This document shows positions 8,916 through 17,342 of a stretch of 39,662 nt of DNA, piece after piece. The notes under the pieces are model-generated. The model worked only from the letters and a program-made list of their open reading frames with translations, was not told the origin of the DNA and did no database searches. Each line of letters opens with the position of its first letter. The first letter of the stretch is position 1. Location of the stretch: the NCBI RefSeq assembly GCF_000613725.1, contig NZ_BAJN01000017.1, forward strand, positions 1 through 39,662, in the 5' to 3' direction. Source of the DNA: Hoylesella pleuritidis JCM 14110 (GTDB taxonomy: Bacteria > Bacteroidota > Bacteroidia > Bacteroidales > Bacteroidaceae). Position numbers and translations under genes: made by a program.

Positions 8916-10859
8916 CTAATAATGATACTTCTCAAGCAATTCCAACGTACGCAATATCTCTGCTACATTGACAGCAAACGATATTCCACCACGTCCCGAG
9001 AACGGTGGATTACCGTCAAAGAGTTCAGGTATCGTACCAATACAATGACTGAACACTTCGTCTTCATAACCTACCATCTGTCGTTCGATAAAACTCAAGC
9101 GAGTCCGCTTATATAGTTTGAGACAGGCCTCCATATAGAAACCACCCAACCAAGGCCAAGCCGTACCTTGATGATAGGCATAATCTCGCCGTGTCTGTGG
9201 CCCGACATAAATAGGATTATAGCCTCCACTCTTCGGAGAAAGTGAACGCAGCCCCTTAGGAGTAAGGAGTTCACGTGTACAGACATCCAAAACACTCTTC
9301 TTTTGATCCTGACTCAATGGCGAATAATCTAATGCCACAGCGAAGATCATATTGGGGCGTACGCTCCAATCCATCATATTCCCATCTACATAGTCAAATA
9401 AATAGCCATACTCATTCAAAAATGTATCAACGAAAGACTTCTGACACAGCTCGGCCAAAGCTTCATAACGAGCTACATTTTCAGTCTCATTATTCTGTTC
9501 TGCCATCGCTGCTGCAAATTTGAGCGCATTATACCACAGCGCATTAAACTCAACAATATAGCCTGTTCGAGGAACAATCGGACGACCGTTTGCCATTGAA
9601 TTCATCCACGTAACTGCTCGATCACGACCTTCAGTATGCAGCAATCCGTTAGAATCAAGGCGAAGATTAGGATGGTTTCCCTCTTCGATGAAATGAATCA
9701 TATCCTTCAACAACTTGCCATACATTTGCAAACATTTTTCATTGCCTACTTCTTTGGCATATTGCTGAATAGCCCAAACACACCATAATAGGACATCCGG
9801 CTGCTCTATCTCATAAAGTTTAACTGTTAAAGGTTCACCGTTCATAAACTCTCTAAGCCCTCTCTCGGCCGTCTTCATCACAAGCTCAAAATAGTCTTGC
9901 TCCTCAATGGCAAGTGTCAGTCCCGGTAAAGCAATGAATGTGTCGCGCGCACGGCATTTGAACCACGGATAACCCGCGAGCAGATAACGGTCATCATTCT
10001 TCATACTGATATGGAACTGATGGGCTGCATTGACCAAACAATGGAAGAAATTATCACGCGGGTTACGCTCATTCACCTCGTCATCAAAAAGTTTCTTTAA
10101 ACTTCCCGACTTTATTTCAGCCGTAGATGCAGCAAAAACGATACTCTCCCCTTTCCGAATGTTCATCTCAAAATAGCCGGGGACATATAAATCTTCATTC
10201 GAAGCATAACCACGCTCCTGCTCTTTCGGATACTCTACACCTCTGTACCAGTCAGGTTGAAAAACGAATTCGTTCTTTTTATTGAACTGCATATATAGGT
10301 CCGGATAGCCCGCATACATACAAGTTTTGATTCCATTGTCCACAGAGAAGTAACTTCGGCTGGCTGTTGTATTCTCATGTGTAAACTGACGGACGCTTCG
10401 AAACGCCAAGAATGGTCGAAAACGCAGTGTCGTTGCAGAATGCGCATCTACCAAGGTGTAACGCAACAGAATTCTGTCTTCATAATGTTGAAAGACAACT
10501 TCTTTCTTCAACAGTACACCACCGACGCGATAAAGCGTAGTAGGTACTTTGTCACAATCAAACTCCCGAATGTATTTATGACCTTTCGGACTGTAATTAT
10601 TACCTTGATACTTATGCAGTCCCAAATTAAATTCGGCTCCGTGTTGAATCACCGTAACATCCAAAGACGACAGTAAGACGTGATTCTCGTCATCCAATTC
10701 CGGAACAGGAACAACAAGAAGTCCGTGATACTTACGCGTGTTACAGTCCACTATCGTTGAACAGGAATAGGCACCGGACCTGTTTGTACGGAGCAATTCC
10801 TTGGACAACGACTCTTCAAGGTTAGTCATCAGAGCTTTCTCGAATCGCAGATAACTCAT
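8916..10859 (-). CDS. Glycogen debranching enzyme (GDE-type, GH133-like amylo-alpha-1,6-glucosidase)
   Basis: This 647-residue cytoplasmic enzyme would hydrolyse alpha-1,6 branch stubs in glycogen. The N-terminal all-beta domain (about residues 15-240) carries NRSGAYSCSTIVDCNTRKYHGLL, the family signature. The C-terminal (alpha/alpha)6 domain (about 280-640) carries LAGYPWFKCRARDTFIALPG, EGRDRAVTWMNS, GYIVEFNALWYNAL and YAYHQGTAWPWLGGFY, which contain the likely catalytic acids. Length matches bacterial single-domain-pair GDEs, which lack the transferase half of the eukaryotic enzyme. It is the first gene of its unit, with a well-formed promoter at 10940-10970, and is divergent from the Crp/Fnr gene, an arrangement that invites shared control. 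Confidence 0.92.
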   Translation of the reverse strand: MSYLRFEKALMTNLEESLSKELLRTNRSGAYSCSTIVDCNTRKYHGLLVVPVPELDDENHVLLSSLDVTVIQHGAEFNLGLHKYQGNNYSPKGHKYIREFDCDKVPTTLYRVGGVLLKKEVVFQHYEDRILLRYTLVDAHSATTLRFRPFLAFRSVRQFTHENTTASRSYFSVDNGIKTCMYAGYPDLYMQFNKKNEFVFQPDWYRGVEYPKEQERGYASNEDLYVPGYFEMNIRKGESIVFAASTAEIKSGSLKKLFDDEVNERNPRDNFFHCLVNAAHQFHISMKNDDRYLLAGYPWFKCRARDTFIALPGLTLAIEEQDYFELVMKTAERGLREFMNGEPLTVKLYEIEQPDVLLWCVWAIQQYAKEVGNEKCLQMYGKLLKDMIHFIEEGNHPNLRLDSNGLLHTEGRDRAVTWMNSMANGRPIVPRTGYIVEFNALWYNALKFAAAMAEQNNETENVARYEALAELCQKSFVDTFLNEYGYLFDYVDGNMMDWSVRPNMIFAVALDYSPLSQDQKKSVLDVCTRELLTPKGLRSLSPKSGGYNPIYVGPQTRRDYAYHQGTAWPWLGGFYMEACLKLYKRTRLSFIERQMVGYEDEVFSHCIGTIPELFDGNPPFSGRGGISFAVNVAEILRTLELLEKYHY

Positions 10860-10939
10860 AGTCGGTCTGTTAAGGTTTAATGTTTAATACTCAGTTCTGC
10901 CGGGAGCGAACGTTTGTTGTCCGTCCACAAACCCGCTTT

Positions 10940-10970
10940 CAAAAGTACAAAATTTTACGCTTTATACAAA
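10940..10970 (-). promoter_or_regulatory. Bacteroidetes-type promoter for the glycogen operon
   Basis: On the minus strand TACTTTTG (10947-10940) matches the TAnnTTTG -7 consensus. A TTTG -33 element (10970-10967) lies 19 nt upstream of it. The leader to the debranching-enzyme ATG is about 75 nt. Confidence 0.75.
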
Positions 10971-11041
10971 ATAAATACCTGTTTTCTTTGAAGAAAACAG
11001 CTGTTTTGTGTTTTACGATATAAAAATCTGCATCTATTTTA

Positions 11042-11070
11042 TTGTATATAATGTTTTTTTTGTATTTTTG
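11042..11070 (+). promoter_or_regulatory. Bacteroidetes-type promoter for the Crp/Fnr regulator
   Basis: TTG (11042-11044), an 18-nt spacer and TATTTTTG (11063-11070) fit the Bacteroidetes -33/-7 pattern. The ATG lies about 48 nt downstream. The 259-nt divergent gap from 10860 to 11118 holds nothing else recognised. Confidence 0.7.
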
Positions 11071-11118
11071 CAATTAGGATACTAAAAGCAAACAAGATAG
11101 AGATTTAAGATTAATCAT

Positions 11119-11823
11119 ATGACTTCAAAAGACGATTTGATCAAGATTGACATTGCCGATGCAATTTCAAAGTTATGGGCGCCAATGACCGAAGAACAAC
11201 AACAGATGCTCTTTGAACATATTACTGTCCGTCGATTCAAAAAGAACGAAGTCATATACAAAGATTCGGAATATCCTCGGAATATGTTATGCCTGTTCCA
11301 AGGTAAAGTAAAAATCTATAAGGACGGTATCAGCGGGAAGAATCAAATATTAAGAGTAATCAAGCCTATCGACTTCTTCGGTTTCAGAGCTTACTTCGCC
11401 GAAGAACGATATCGAACAGCAGGAATGGCTTTAGAACCATCGGCCATCGCTTTCATTCCTATTGAGATTATAATAGAACTGTTGAAAGAGAATTACCATA
11501 TCAGCCTTTTCTTTATCCGAAATCTATCCAAAGAGTTAGGTGCTTCAGACGATCGAACCGTCAGTCTCACCCAAAAGCATATTCGTGGACGCTTGGCCGA
11601 GGCTTTGCTTTTCCTTAAAGACAGCTACGGAGTAGAAAAAGACGGATCTACACTGAGTATTTATCTGAGCCGCGAAGACTTGGCCAACTTGTCTAATATG
11701 ACCACAAGTAACGCCATACGGACACTTTCCGGCTTTGCCGGCGAGAAACTCATCGCCATCGACGGACGTAAAATCAAAATCATTCAGGATGAAGAATTAC
11801 GCCGAATATCCAAAATCGGTTAA
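11119..11823 (+). CDS. Crp/Fnr family transcriptional regulator
   Basis: The 234-residue protein has an N-terminal cyclic-nucleotide-binding-like beta-barrel (about residues 20-130, with KKNEVIYKDSEYPRNMLCLFQGKVKIYKDG) and a long dimer helix. The C-terminal winged helix-turn-helix is about 160-230 and contains LSREDLANLSNMTTSNAIRTLS as the DNA-reading unit. There is no N-terminal cysteine cluster of the Fnr type, so an Fe-S oxygen sensor is unlikely, and the ligand is unknown. It is divergent from the glycogen operon, so control of that operon is a fair inference but not shown. The last four bases overlap the end of the convergent lipid-kinase gene. Confidence 0.85.
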   Translation: MTSKDDLIKIDIADAISKLWAPMTEEQQQMLFEHITVRRFKKNEVIYKDSEYPRNMLCLFQGKVKIYKDGISGKNQILRVIKPIDFFGFRAYFAEERYRTAGMALEPSAIAFIPIEIIIELLKENYHISLFFIRNLSKELGASDDRTVSLTQKHIRGRLAEALLFLKDSYGVEKDGSTLSIYLSREDLANLSNMTTSNAIRTLSGFAGEKLIAIDGRKIKIIQDEELRRISKIG

Positions 11824-12746
11824 TCGGGAATTAAGAAGTTAATGACCTCTTGTTCCACTTTGATACGAAAACTCCCCACTGGTGTGTTCATCAATCTTCC
11901 GTCAAGCCCTACCAAAGCGTGCTGTGTCTCAATAACATCTATCTCCCTTGTACGATAAGGATGTACACTGCGATGATTTAAAAACTTACCTCTTAAGAAC
12001 AGATAGAAACCTTCTATCAATTGCATCATCTCTGGGTGATAGACCACCGAAACATCAAGCAAACCATTATACGGCACGGCATTCGGTGTCTGTCCGTATC
12101 CCAGAGCATTCCCCACACATACAGTCATCACCTTTCTCTTAATGACATCCGTATTGATTCTGAGTATCATCTTATAGTCTAAACGCTGAAACAGCATCAA
12201 AATAAATAAAAAAATGAAAGACAATGTGCGCGATCCAAGCAGATGTCGAGTCTTTCTGCGCAGATTCATAATGGCTGCAATCAACCCAATATTGACACAA
12301 TTCAAGAAGTAACGATGGCAAGCCTCACCGTTTTTGTTCTTATAATTGATTCTTCCTAAGTCTATTTTTCTGACACGATGGCGCTTTAACCAAGCTACAG
12401 ACTGTTCCACTTCACTCTCTTTAAAGCCCCAGAAATGTGCAAAATCATTCATCACGCCATTAGGAATAACTCCAAGTGCAATTTGATTTCGTGTGTCGGC
12501 ATCCACTTGCATCAGACAATTCACGGCATCATTCAGGGCAGAATCCCCTCCTGCAATAATGATTGTCTTATACCCGTTGTTGATCATCATCTTGACAAGG
12601 CGTTCTACACTGCCCATACTTTCACTCTGCACATAATCGAAATCAATTTGATTCTCGTGCAGACACTTTTCTATCCGTTCCCAACGTTTTTGCTGACGCA
12701 ATGTATTTTTAGGGCAATAAAGTATCCCCCATCGTGTCTCATTCAT
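11820..12746 (-). CDS. Diacylglycerol-kinase-family lipid kinase (YegS/DgkB-like)
   Basis: The catalytic domain (about residues 5-130) shows the family's GGD motif in IIIAGGDSALNDAVN and the conserved PNGVMNDFAHFWG block (usually PxGTxNDFAR). The middle holds a hydrophobic stretch (SFIFLFILMLFQ) and the C-terminal part holds the LDVSVV and LDGRL sequences expected of the second domain. Such enzymes phosphorylate diacylglycerol or a related lipid at the inner membrane face. The ATG at 12746 overlaps the miaA stop as ATGA, and another ATG lies 6 nt upstream at 12752. Either way it is translationally coupled to miaA. Substrate is unknown. The normal second G of GGDGT is Ser here, a tolerated variant but worth noting. 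Confidence 0.82.
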   Translation of the reverse strand: MNETRWGILYCPKNTLRQQKRWERIEKCLHENQIDFDYVQSESMGSVERLVKMMINNGYKTIIIAGGDSALNDAVNCLMQVDADTRNQIALGVIPNGVMNDFAHFWGFKESEVEQSVAWLKRHRVRKIDLGRINYKNKNGEACHRYFLNCVNIGLIAAIMNLRRKTRHLLGSRTLSFIFLFILMLFQRLDYKMILRINTDVIKRKVMTVCVGNALGYGQTPNAVPYNGLLDVSVVYHPEMMQLIEGFYLFLRGKFLNHRSVHPYRTREIDVIETQHALVGLDGRLMNTPVGSFRIKVEQEVINFLIPD

Positions 12747-13669
12747 TGCCATAACTCTTTAATTATTTTTATTTTGTTCATCATCGGTTGCTCAGCTTCT
12801 ATCCAATGAATATGAAAACCTCTCCTTTCCATTCCGCGAAACCATGTCATCTGTCGTTTGGCAAACTGATGAATGGCTATTTCCAAACTGCGAAACATTT
12901 CGTCATAAGACCATTTCCCTATAATATATTCTGTAATAAACTTATATTCAAGACCATAGTAGATCAAGTCTTCTGCCGGTATCCCCTCATTCAACAGTCT
13001 CTGGATTTCATCAATCATTCCGTTTTCCAAACGCTGTTTCAACCGTTTTGTAATCTTCTCTCGCCTTCTATCACGATCAAGATTCAATCCAATAATCAGC
13101 GAATCAATAGTCGGCATTAGTCTTTCCTGCATCGGATGCTCCCAATTGTAAGTTTCGATCTCAATGGCACGGATAGCTCGCTGAGCCGTATCTACATCTG
13201 TCCGATTGTGCATTGAAGTGTGATTGCGAGTTTTTAAATCGGCAAGTATTGTCGTCAATTCATCTATATGCTTATTTGCAAGACGGCTGCGCAACTCCGG
13301 ATTCTGCGGTACCGGCGATAAAGAATAGCCTTTTAAGACGGCTTCTACATATAATCCTGTTCCGCCACACAAAATCGGAGCCACTCCTTTTGATATCAAA
13401 CTCTGATAAACCTTGCGAAAATCCTCTTGATATTTAAATAGGTTATATTTAGTACCGGGCTCTGTTATGTCTATCAAATGATGAGGAATCGTTTGTCCGT
13501 TCAGCGTATAATCTGCTAAATCTTTACCCGTTCCGATATCCATCCGACGATAAACCTGTCGACTGTCGGCGCTGATAATCTCTGCATTACCGATGTCGAA
13601 TGCCAACTCGGCAGCCAATGTTGTCTTTCCACTGGCCGTCGGTCCTATAATGGTTATCATCTTTTGCAT
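12743..13669 (-). CDS. miaA: tRNA dimethylallyltransferase
   Basis: MiaA adds a dimethylallyl group to N6 of A37 in tRNAs reading U-starting codons. The 308-residue product has the P-loop IGPTASGKTTLA at the N-terminus, SADSRQVYRRMDIGTGK (the tRNA/DMAPP site, with the catalytic Asp), HHLIDITEPG, and LCGGTGLYVEAVLKGYS. The C-terminal part has the RDRRREKITKRL basic block and ends in an ARM-like region. I chose ATG 13669 (MQKMITIIGP). A longer frame would need a TTG at 13690. It is first in a two-gene unit with the lipid kinase. Length and motifs are normal. Confidence 0.93.
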   Translation of the reverse strand: MQKMITIIGPTASGKTTLAAELAFDIGNAEIISADSRQVYRRMDIGTGKDLADYTLNGQTIPHHLIDITEPGTKYNLFKYQEDFRKVYQSLISKGVAPILCGGTGLYVEAVLKGYSLSPVPQNPELRSRLANKHIDELTTILADLKTRNHTSMHNRTDVDTAQRAIRAIEIETYNWEHPMQERLMPTIDSLIIGLNLDRDRRREKITKRLKQRLENGMIDEIQRLLNEGIPAEDLIYYGLEYKFITEYIIGKWSYDEMFRSLEIAIHQFAKRQMTWFRGMERRGFHIHWIEAEQPMMNKIKIIKELWQ

Positions 13670-13788
13670 ATCTATCCGGTAGTGGGGCAAGTAAACGAAG
13701 CTAACCTATTGACAAATGATTACACCAATTTAAGGCTCTAATTTGCATCTTATTATTATAAATCATCTATTCTCTTCACGACTTGTTA

Positions 13789-13834
13789 ACTTGTTCTCTC
13801 GTCTACTCATCCACTTGTTTTCTCGTCTACTCAT
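13789..13834. repeat. Two-copy 24-nt direct repeat in the miaA-gapA gap
   Basis: ACTTGTTCTCTCGTCTACTC (from 13789) recurs as ACTTGTTTTCTCGTCTACTC (from 13813), with period 24 and one mismatch. It lies in the 252-nt gap between two minus-strand genes. A reading frame crossing it (13743-13925) also runs through the gapA terminator and is not a gene. Confidence 0.5.
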
Positions 13835-13858
13835 TTTAATCTCTGTGTGCAAAAATAA

Positions 13859-13892
13859 TAAAAAAAAGTCATCCGACAAATATCGGATGACC
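13859..13892 (-). terminator. Rho-independent terminator of gapA
   Basis: On the minus strand the arms at 13891-13884 and 13875-13868 (GTCATCCG / CGGATGAC) form a perfect 8-bp stem with an 8-nt loop, followed directly by TTTTTTT. It lies about 30 nt after the gapA stop. Confidence 0.88.
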
Positions 13893-13921
13893 TTTTCGTA
13901 TGGTTTTTATAGTGAAATTGA

Positions 13922-14980
<1,059 letters not shown>

Positions 14981-15084
14981 CTATTTTGTTATCTTTTATC
15001 GCTTTTACCTTCGGCAAAACTCAAATATTTCGCCATTAAGTACTTTTTCTCTTATTTTGTGCCGCAAAGATACGAAAAAGTTCT

Positions 15085-15092
15085 TATATTTG
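15085..15092 (+). promoter_or_regulatory. Candidate -7 element for mscL
   Basis: TATATTTG matches the TAnnTTTG consensus and lies 40 nt before the mscL ATG. The nearest TTTTG (15055-15059) is 25 nt upstream, too far for a normal -33, so only half of the promoter is supported. Confidence 0.5.
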
Positions 15093-15132
15093 CAACTGAT
15101 TTCAGTATTAAATAATAATAAAAAGTAAAAGT

Positions 15133-15525
15133 ATGAGCAATTTTCTAAATGAGTTTAAAGCATTCGCAATGCGCGGAAATGTCCTTGATTTAGCTGTCGG
15201 TGTAATCATCGGCGGTGCATTTGGCAAGATTGTCAGTTCATTGGTAGACAACATTCTTATGCCAATCATCGGCACACTGACAGGCGGTATCGATTTCTCC
15301 GGCCTTGCTATCACTGTTGGAAGTGCCCAAATCAAATACGGAATGTTCATTCAAAACATCATCGATTTCTTGATTATAGCCTTCTGTATTTTCCTTTTTA
15401 TCAAGGGAATCAATAAAGTTACGGCCAAGAAAGAACCGGAAGCAGAGGCTCCCACAGCACCGGAACCAAGTGCAGAAGAACGTTTACTCACCGAAATCCG
15501 CGATCTTTTAAAGGCCAAAGGATAA
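15133..15525 (+). CDS. mscL: Large-conductance mechanosensitive channel
   Basis: MscL opens under membrane tension in hypo-osmotic shock and releases solutes. The 130-residue protein has the N-terminal amphipathic helix ([14 protein letters not shown]), TM1 (about residues 17-45, with [16 protein letters not shown], the pore-lining glycine/alanine pattern), a short periplasmic loop, and TM2 (about 70-95, [15 protein letters not shown]). A charged cytoplasmic tail ends in a helix, [13 protein letters not shown], that forms the C-terminal bundle. A Glu/Ala/Pro linker (about 100-115) precedes the bundle. It lies downstream of and divergent from gapA. Confidence 0.95.
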   Translation: MSNFLNEFKAFAMRGNVLDLAVGVIIGGAFGKIVSSLVDNILMPIIGTLTGGIDFSGLAITVGSAQIKYGMFIQNIIDFLIIAFCIFLFIKGINKVTAKKEPEAEAPTAPEPSAEERLLTEIRDLLKAKG

Positions 15526-15696
15526 AAAGGTGAAAGGATAAAAAGGATTAGGCAAGAGCGATCGAGTTTTCAGAGAAAAGGACAAAAGGTCCAAATAAAG
15601 AACAAATAATATATCAGCTTATTTTCCGAATATAATAGAGCCTATACCCTACTCTATCTGTCCACTTTTTATCCTTTCATATTCTCACTTTTAATC

Positions 15697-15774
15697 AACC
15701 GTTAATCGCACTGCGAGAAGCCGTTAAACGGCGTGCGATTAACGGTTAATCGTTTTACAATTAACCGTTAATTG
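15697..15774. repeat. Nested palindrome cluster with four CCGTTAA/TTAACGG copies
   Basis: AACCGTTAATCGCAC (15697-15711) and its exact reverse complement (15733-15747) form a 15-bp stem. Inside the loop GCCGTTAAACGGC makes a second small stem. Just beyond, CAATTAACCGTTAATTG is another palindrome with 8-bp arms. All contain the word CCGTTAA or its complement. This could be a stable RNA structure, a cluster of operator sites or a small REP-like element. It is too far from mscL to be a normal terminator and lacks a T-run. Confidence 0.7.
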
Positions 15775-15798
15775 AAACGAGACTTCTATTTTATTGAT

Positions 15799-15845
15799 TT
15801 TCAGAAAGATACGAAATAAAACAAAACTGTTTTCTCTTTCTGAAA
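15799..15845. repeat. 11-bp inverted repeat in the spacer
   Basis: TTTCAGAAAGA (15799-15809) and TCTTTCTGAAA (15835-15845) are exact reverse complements separated by 25 nt. The role is unknown. It lies about 100 nt before the promoter of the next gene. Confidence 0.5.
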
Positions 15846-15944
15846 GTAAAAAAGCAGAATGGAGCTTTAAATTGAAAAGAAACTTGCTCCCATCCTTATC
15901 AACGATTTAATCATTTTTATACAATTCAAGTAACAAATGTTACC

Positions 15945-15973
15945 TTGTCTTTCACGTCAAAGCCATATTTTTG
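15945..15973 (+). promoter_or_regulatory. Bacteroidetes-type promoter of the glycosylase-like/hemerythrin pair
   Basis: TTG (15945-15947), 18 nt, then TATTTTTG (15966-15973) fits the -33/-7 pattern. It ends 17 nt before the ATG at 15991. That leaves a very short leader and rules against the longer frame starting at 15937. Confidence 0.65.
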
Positions 15974-15990
15974 CACAAAATCATATAGAA

Positions 15991-16707
15991 ATGAATGAGG
16001 AGATTCAGGCATTAATCAGTCAGTTAGGTCGACAGACCAATGATAAAGAAATTGTAAACACGATGCAGAAAGTAATGAAACAATTGCTGGAGCATTATGC
16101 TGTAAGTGTTTGCGGAGTAATGATTTATCCGTTAGAGGTAGAAAGTTACTTTACACGTAACAGTGTGTTTGAGGATTATTATGTACACGACAACGACCTG
16201 CAAATGAATAATTACGGGCGGCTCTATATCCACCGACGCAGCAGAAGCGCTGATGCAAGCTATAAAGCAGATAATCGTGTATGTATGGGTATCTGTTTAT
16301 CAGACAGCAACACCTATTATTATAGCACGCTGATACGCAGTGCCGTGATGCAAGACGGAACAAAAGTTTTCGGACCTAACAACGTATTGGCTCACATTGT
16401 GCATCAAATTAATGAGCGAGAACAGAAAATCGAGCCTGCATTTTTCGATCATCCACGACACGGAAGCAGTAAAATGGCGGTTTATTTTCCTGAAATGGAG
16501 GCCACTCCCGCACTGATTCGCATCGATGATAACACCGACCCGAGGGACAATCAAAATACATTTTACGCCACACGCGTGGGTCTCGGCAACGACAATCCTT
16601 ATTACAGAGACTTGCCATTGCGTGCACTCACGGGCCAACTCACAGTGGAATACAAGTACAAAGAGAAGAAAAAGATTAAAGAACTAAATGATACAATAAC
16701 ATTATGA
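15991..16707 (+). CDS. Divergent alkyladenine-DNA-glycosylase-like protein (AAG/MPG fold, tentative)
   Basis: This 238-residue protein is not one I recognise by name. The order of its motifs follows that of the AAG/MPG family (3-methyladenine DNA glycosylase, PF02245). PLEVESYF (residues 47-54) matches IVETEAYL, placing E51 and Y53 on the catalytic Glu and the intercalating Tyr. YVHDND has H66 at the AAH position. YGRLYIH matches PGTLYVY. RVCMGICLSD then TLIRSAV matches the FCMNI / VLLRALEP pair. GPNNVLAHI matches GPSKLCQAL. Near the C-terminus ATRVGLGNDNPYYRDLPLRA matches AARVGVG and KPLRFYV. The overall identity must be low, so this is a fold-level proposal. I chose ATG 15991 on promoter position. 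Its stop overlaps the next gene by 4 nt (ATGA). No signal peptide is seen. Confidence 0.5.
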   Translation: MNEEIQALISQLGRQTNDKEIVNTMQKVMKQLLEHYAVSVCGVMIYPLEVESYFTRNSVFEDYYVHDNDLQMNNYGRLYIHRRSRSADASYKADNRVCMGICLSDSNTYYYSTLIRSAVMQDGTKVFGPNNVLAHIVHQINEREQKIEPAFFDHPRHGSSKMAVYFPEMEATPALIRIDDNTDPRDNQNTFYATRVGLGNDNPYYRDLPLRALTGQLTVEYKYKEKKKIKELNDTITL

Positions 16708-17243
16708 CACACAGCAGATATGCTTTCGAACAATGGCCGTTGGACCTCCTCACGGATTATGCCTTGAAAATTCATCATCGGGGTATCCGTCGGGAGGGTC
16801 CCGTCACATTGGAATTAATTGCCAAAATGTGCGCCGAACACCCCGAAGATAATCCGGCTCTCGATGAGATCAGTGCACTATTTACAGAGTCGCTCAATGC
16901 ATTGGAGAGTCATTTACAGAAAGAAGAAAATGTCTTATTCCCCTATTTCTACGAGTTTTTCGATGCAGTAGCACACCGAAGACCGATTGAACCATTTCAT
17001 TGCGGCACGGTTCAAGCTCCTATTCAGATGATGATGATGGAACACGATGACGAATTGCTACGGCAAAATAGAATCCAAGTGCTGACAAATGATTTCTCGG
17101 CCGATACCGACACGAGTGACAATTATAAGACATTGGTATCTCGGTTGCACGATTTTTACGAAGCATTATTAGAACATACATACATCGAAAATGAGATTAT
17201 CTTTCCCGGTTTCATACGCTTGGAAGCTGAGAATTTAATATAA
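16704..17243 (+). CDS. Hemerythrin-domain di-iron protein (YtfE/ScdA/RIC-like)
   Basis: The 179-residue protein is a hemerythrin-like four-helix bundle. H24/H25, H70, E74, H114, H158 and E162 reproduce the H...HxxxE...H...HxxxE ligand layout of YtfE/RIC proteins, with the same spacing in three of the four intervals. Typical words are LTDYALKIHHRGIRR, SHLQKEENVLFPYF and LEHTYIENEIIFPGF. RIC proteins repair iron-sulfur clusters damaged by nitric oxide or peroxide, probably by donating iron. The N-terminal cysteine-bearing ScdA_N domain is absent. The start overlaps the preceding stop by 4 nt, so the two proteins are made together. A joint role in nitrosative or oxidative damage repair is inference. 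Confidence 0.85.
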   Translation: MTHSRYAFEQWPLDLLTDYALKIHHRGIRREGPVTLELIAKMCAEHPEDNPALDEISALFTESLNALESHLQKEENVLFPYFYEFFDAVAHRRPIEPFHCGTVQAPIQMMMMEHDDELLRQNRIQVLTNDFSADTDTSDNYKTLVSRLHDFYEALLEHTYIENEIIFPGFIRLEAENLI

Positions 17244-17271
17244 AACCTGTACCAAAACGCGCCTGAGGATA

Positions 17272-17301
17272 TTTGTTTCTTATTTTTTCTTCGTATCTTT
17301 G
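17272..17301 (+). promoter_or_regulatory. Bacteroidetes-type promoter for the GH92 gene
   Basis: TTTG (17272-17275), an 18-nt spacer and TATCTTTG (17294-17301) match the -33/-7 consensus. The ATG is 41 nt downstream. The promoter is intact although the gene is frameshifted. Confidence 0.75.
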
Positions 17302-17342
17302 CACCTAATTCTATGATCCATTAACGATAAAAACGAAACCTT

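Larger units (their letters stand above)
15526..15944. other. Palindrome-rich intergenic spacer
   Basis: There is no gene in about 420 nt after mscL. The spacer holds a compact palindrome cluster (15697-15774) and an 11-bp inverted repeat (15799-15845), listed separately. Repeated GGATAAAAAGG-like words directly after mscL are not a clear terminator. Confidence 0.6.

Noticed and set aside
11820..12752. Plain glycerol or sugar kinase reading of the lipid kinase gene
   Set aside because: GGD plus PNGVMNDF blocks belong to the DAG-kinase catalytic domain, not to sugar kinases.
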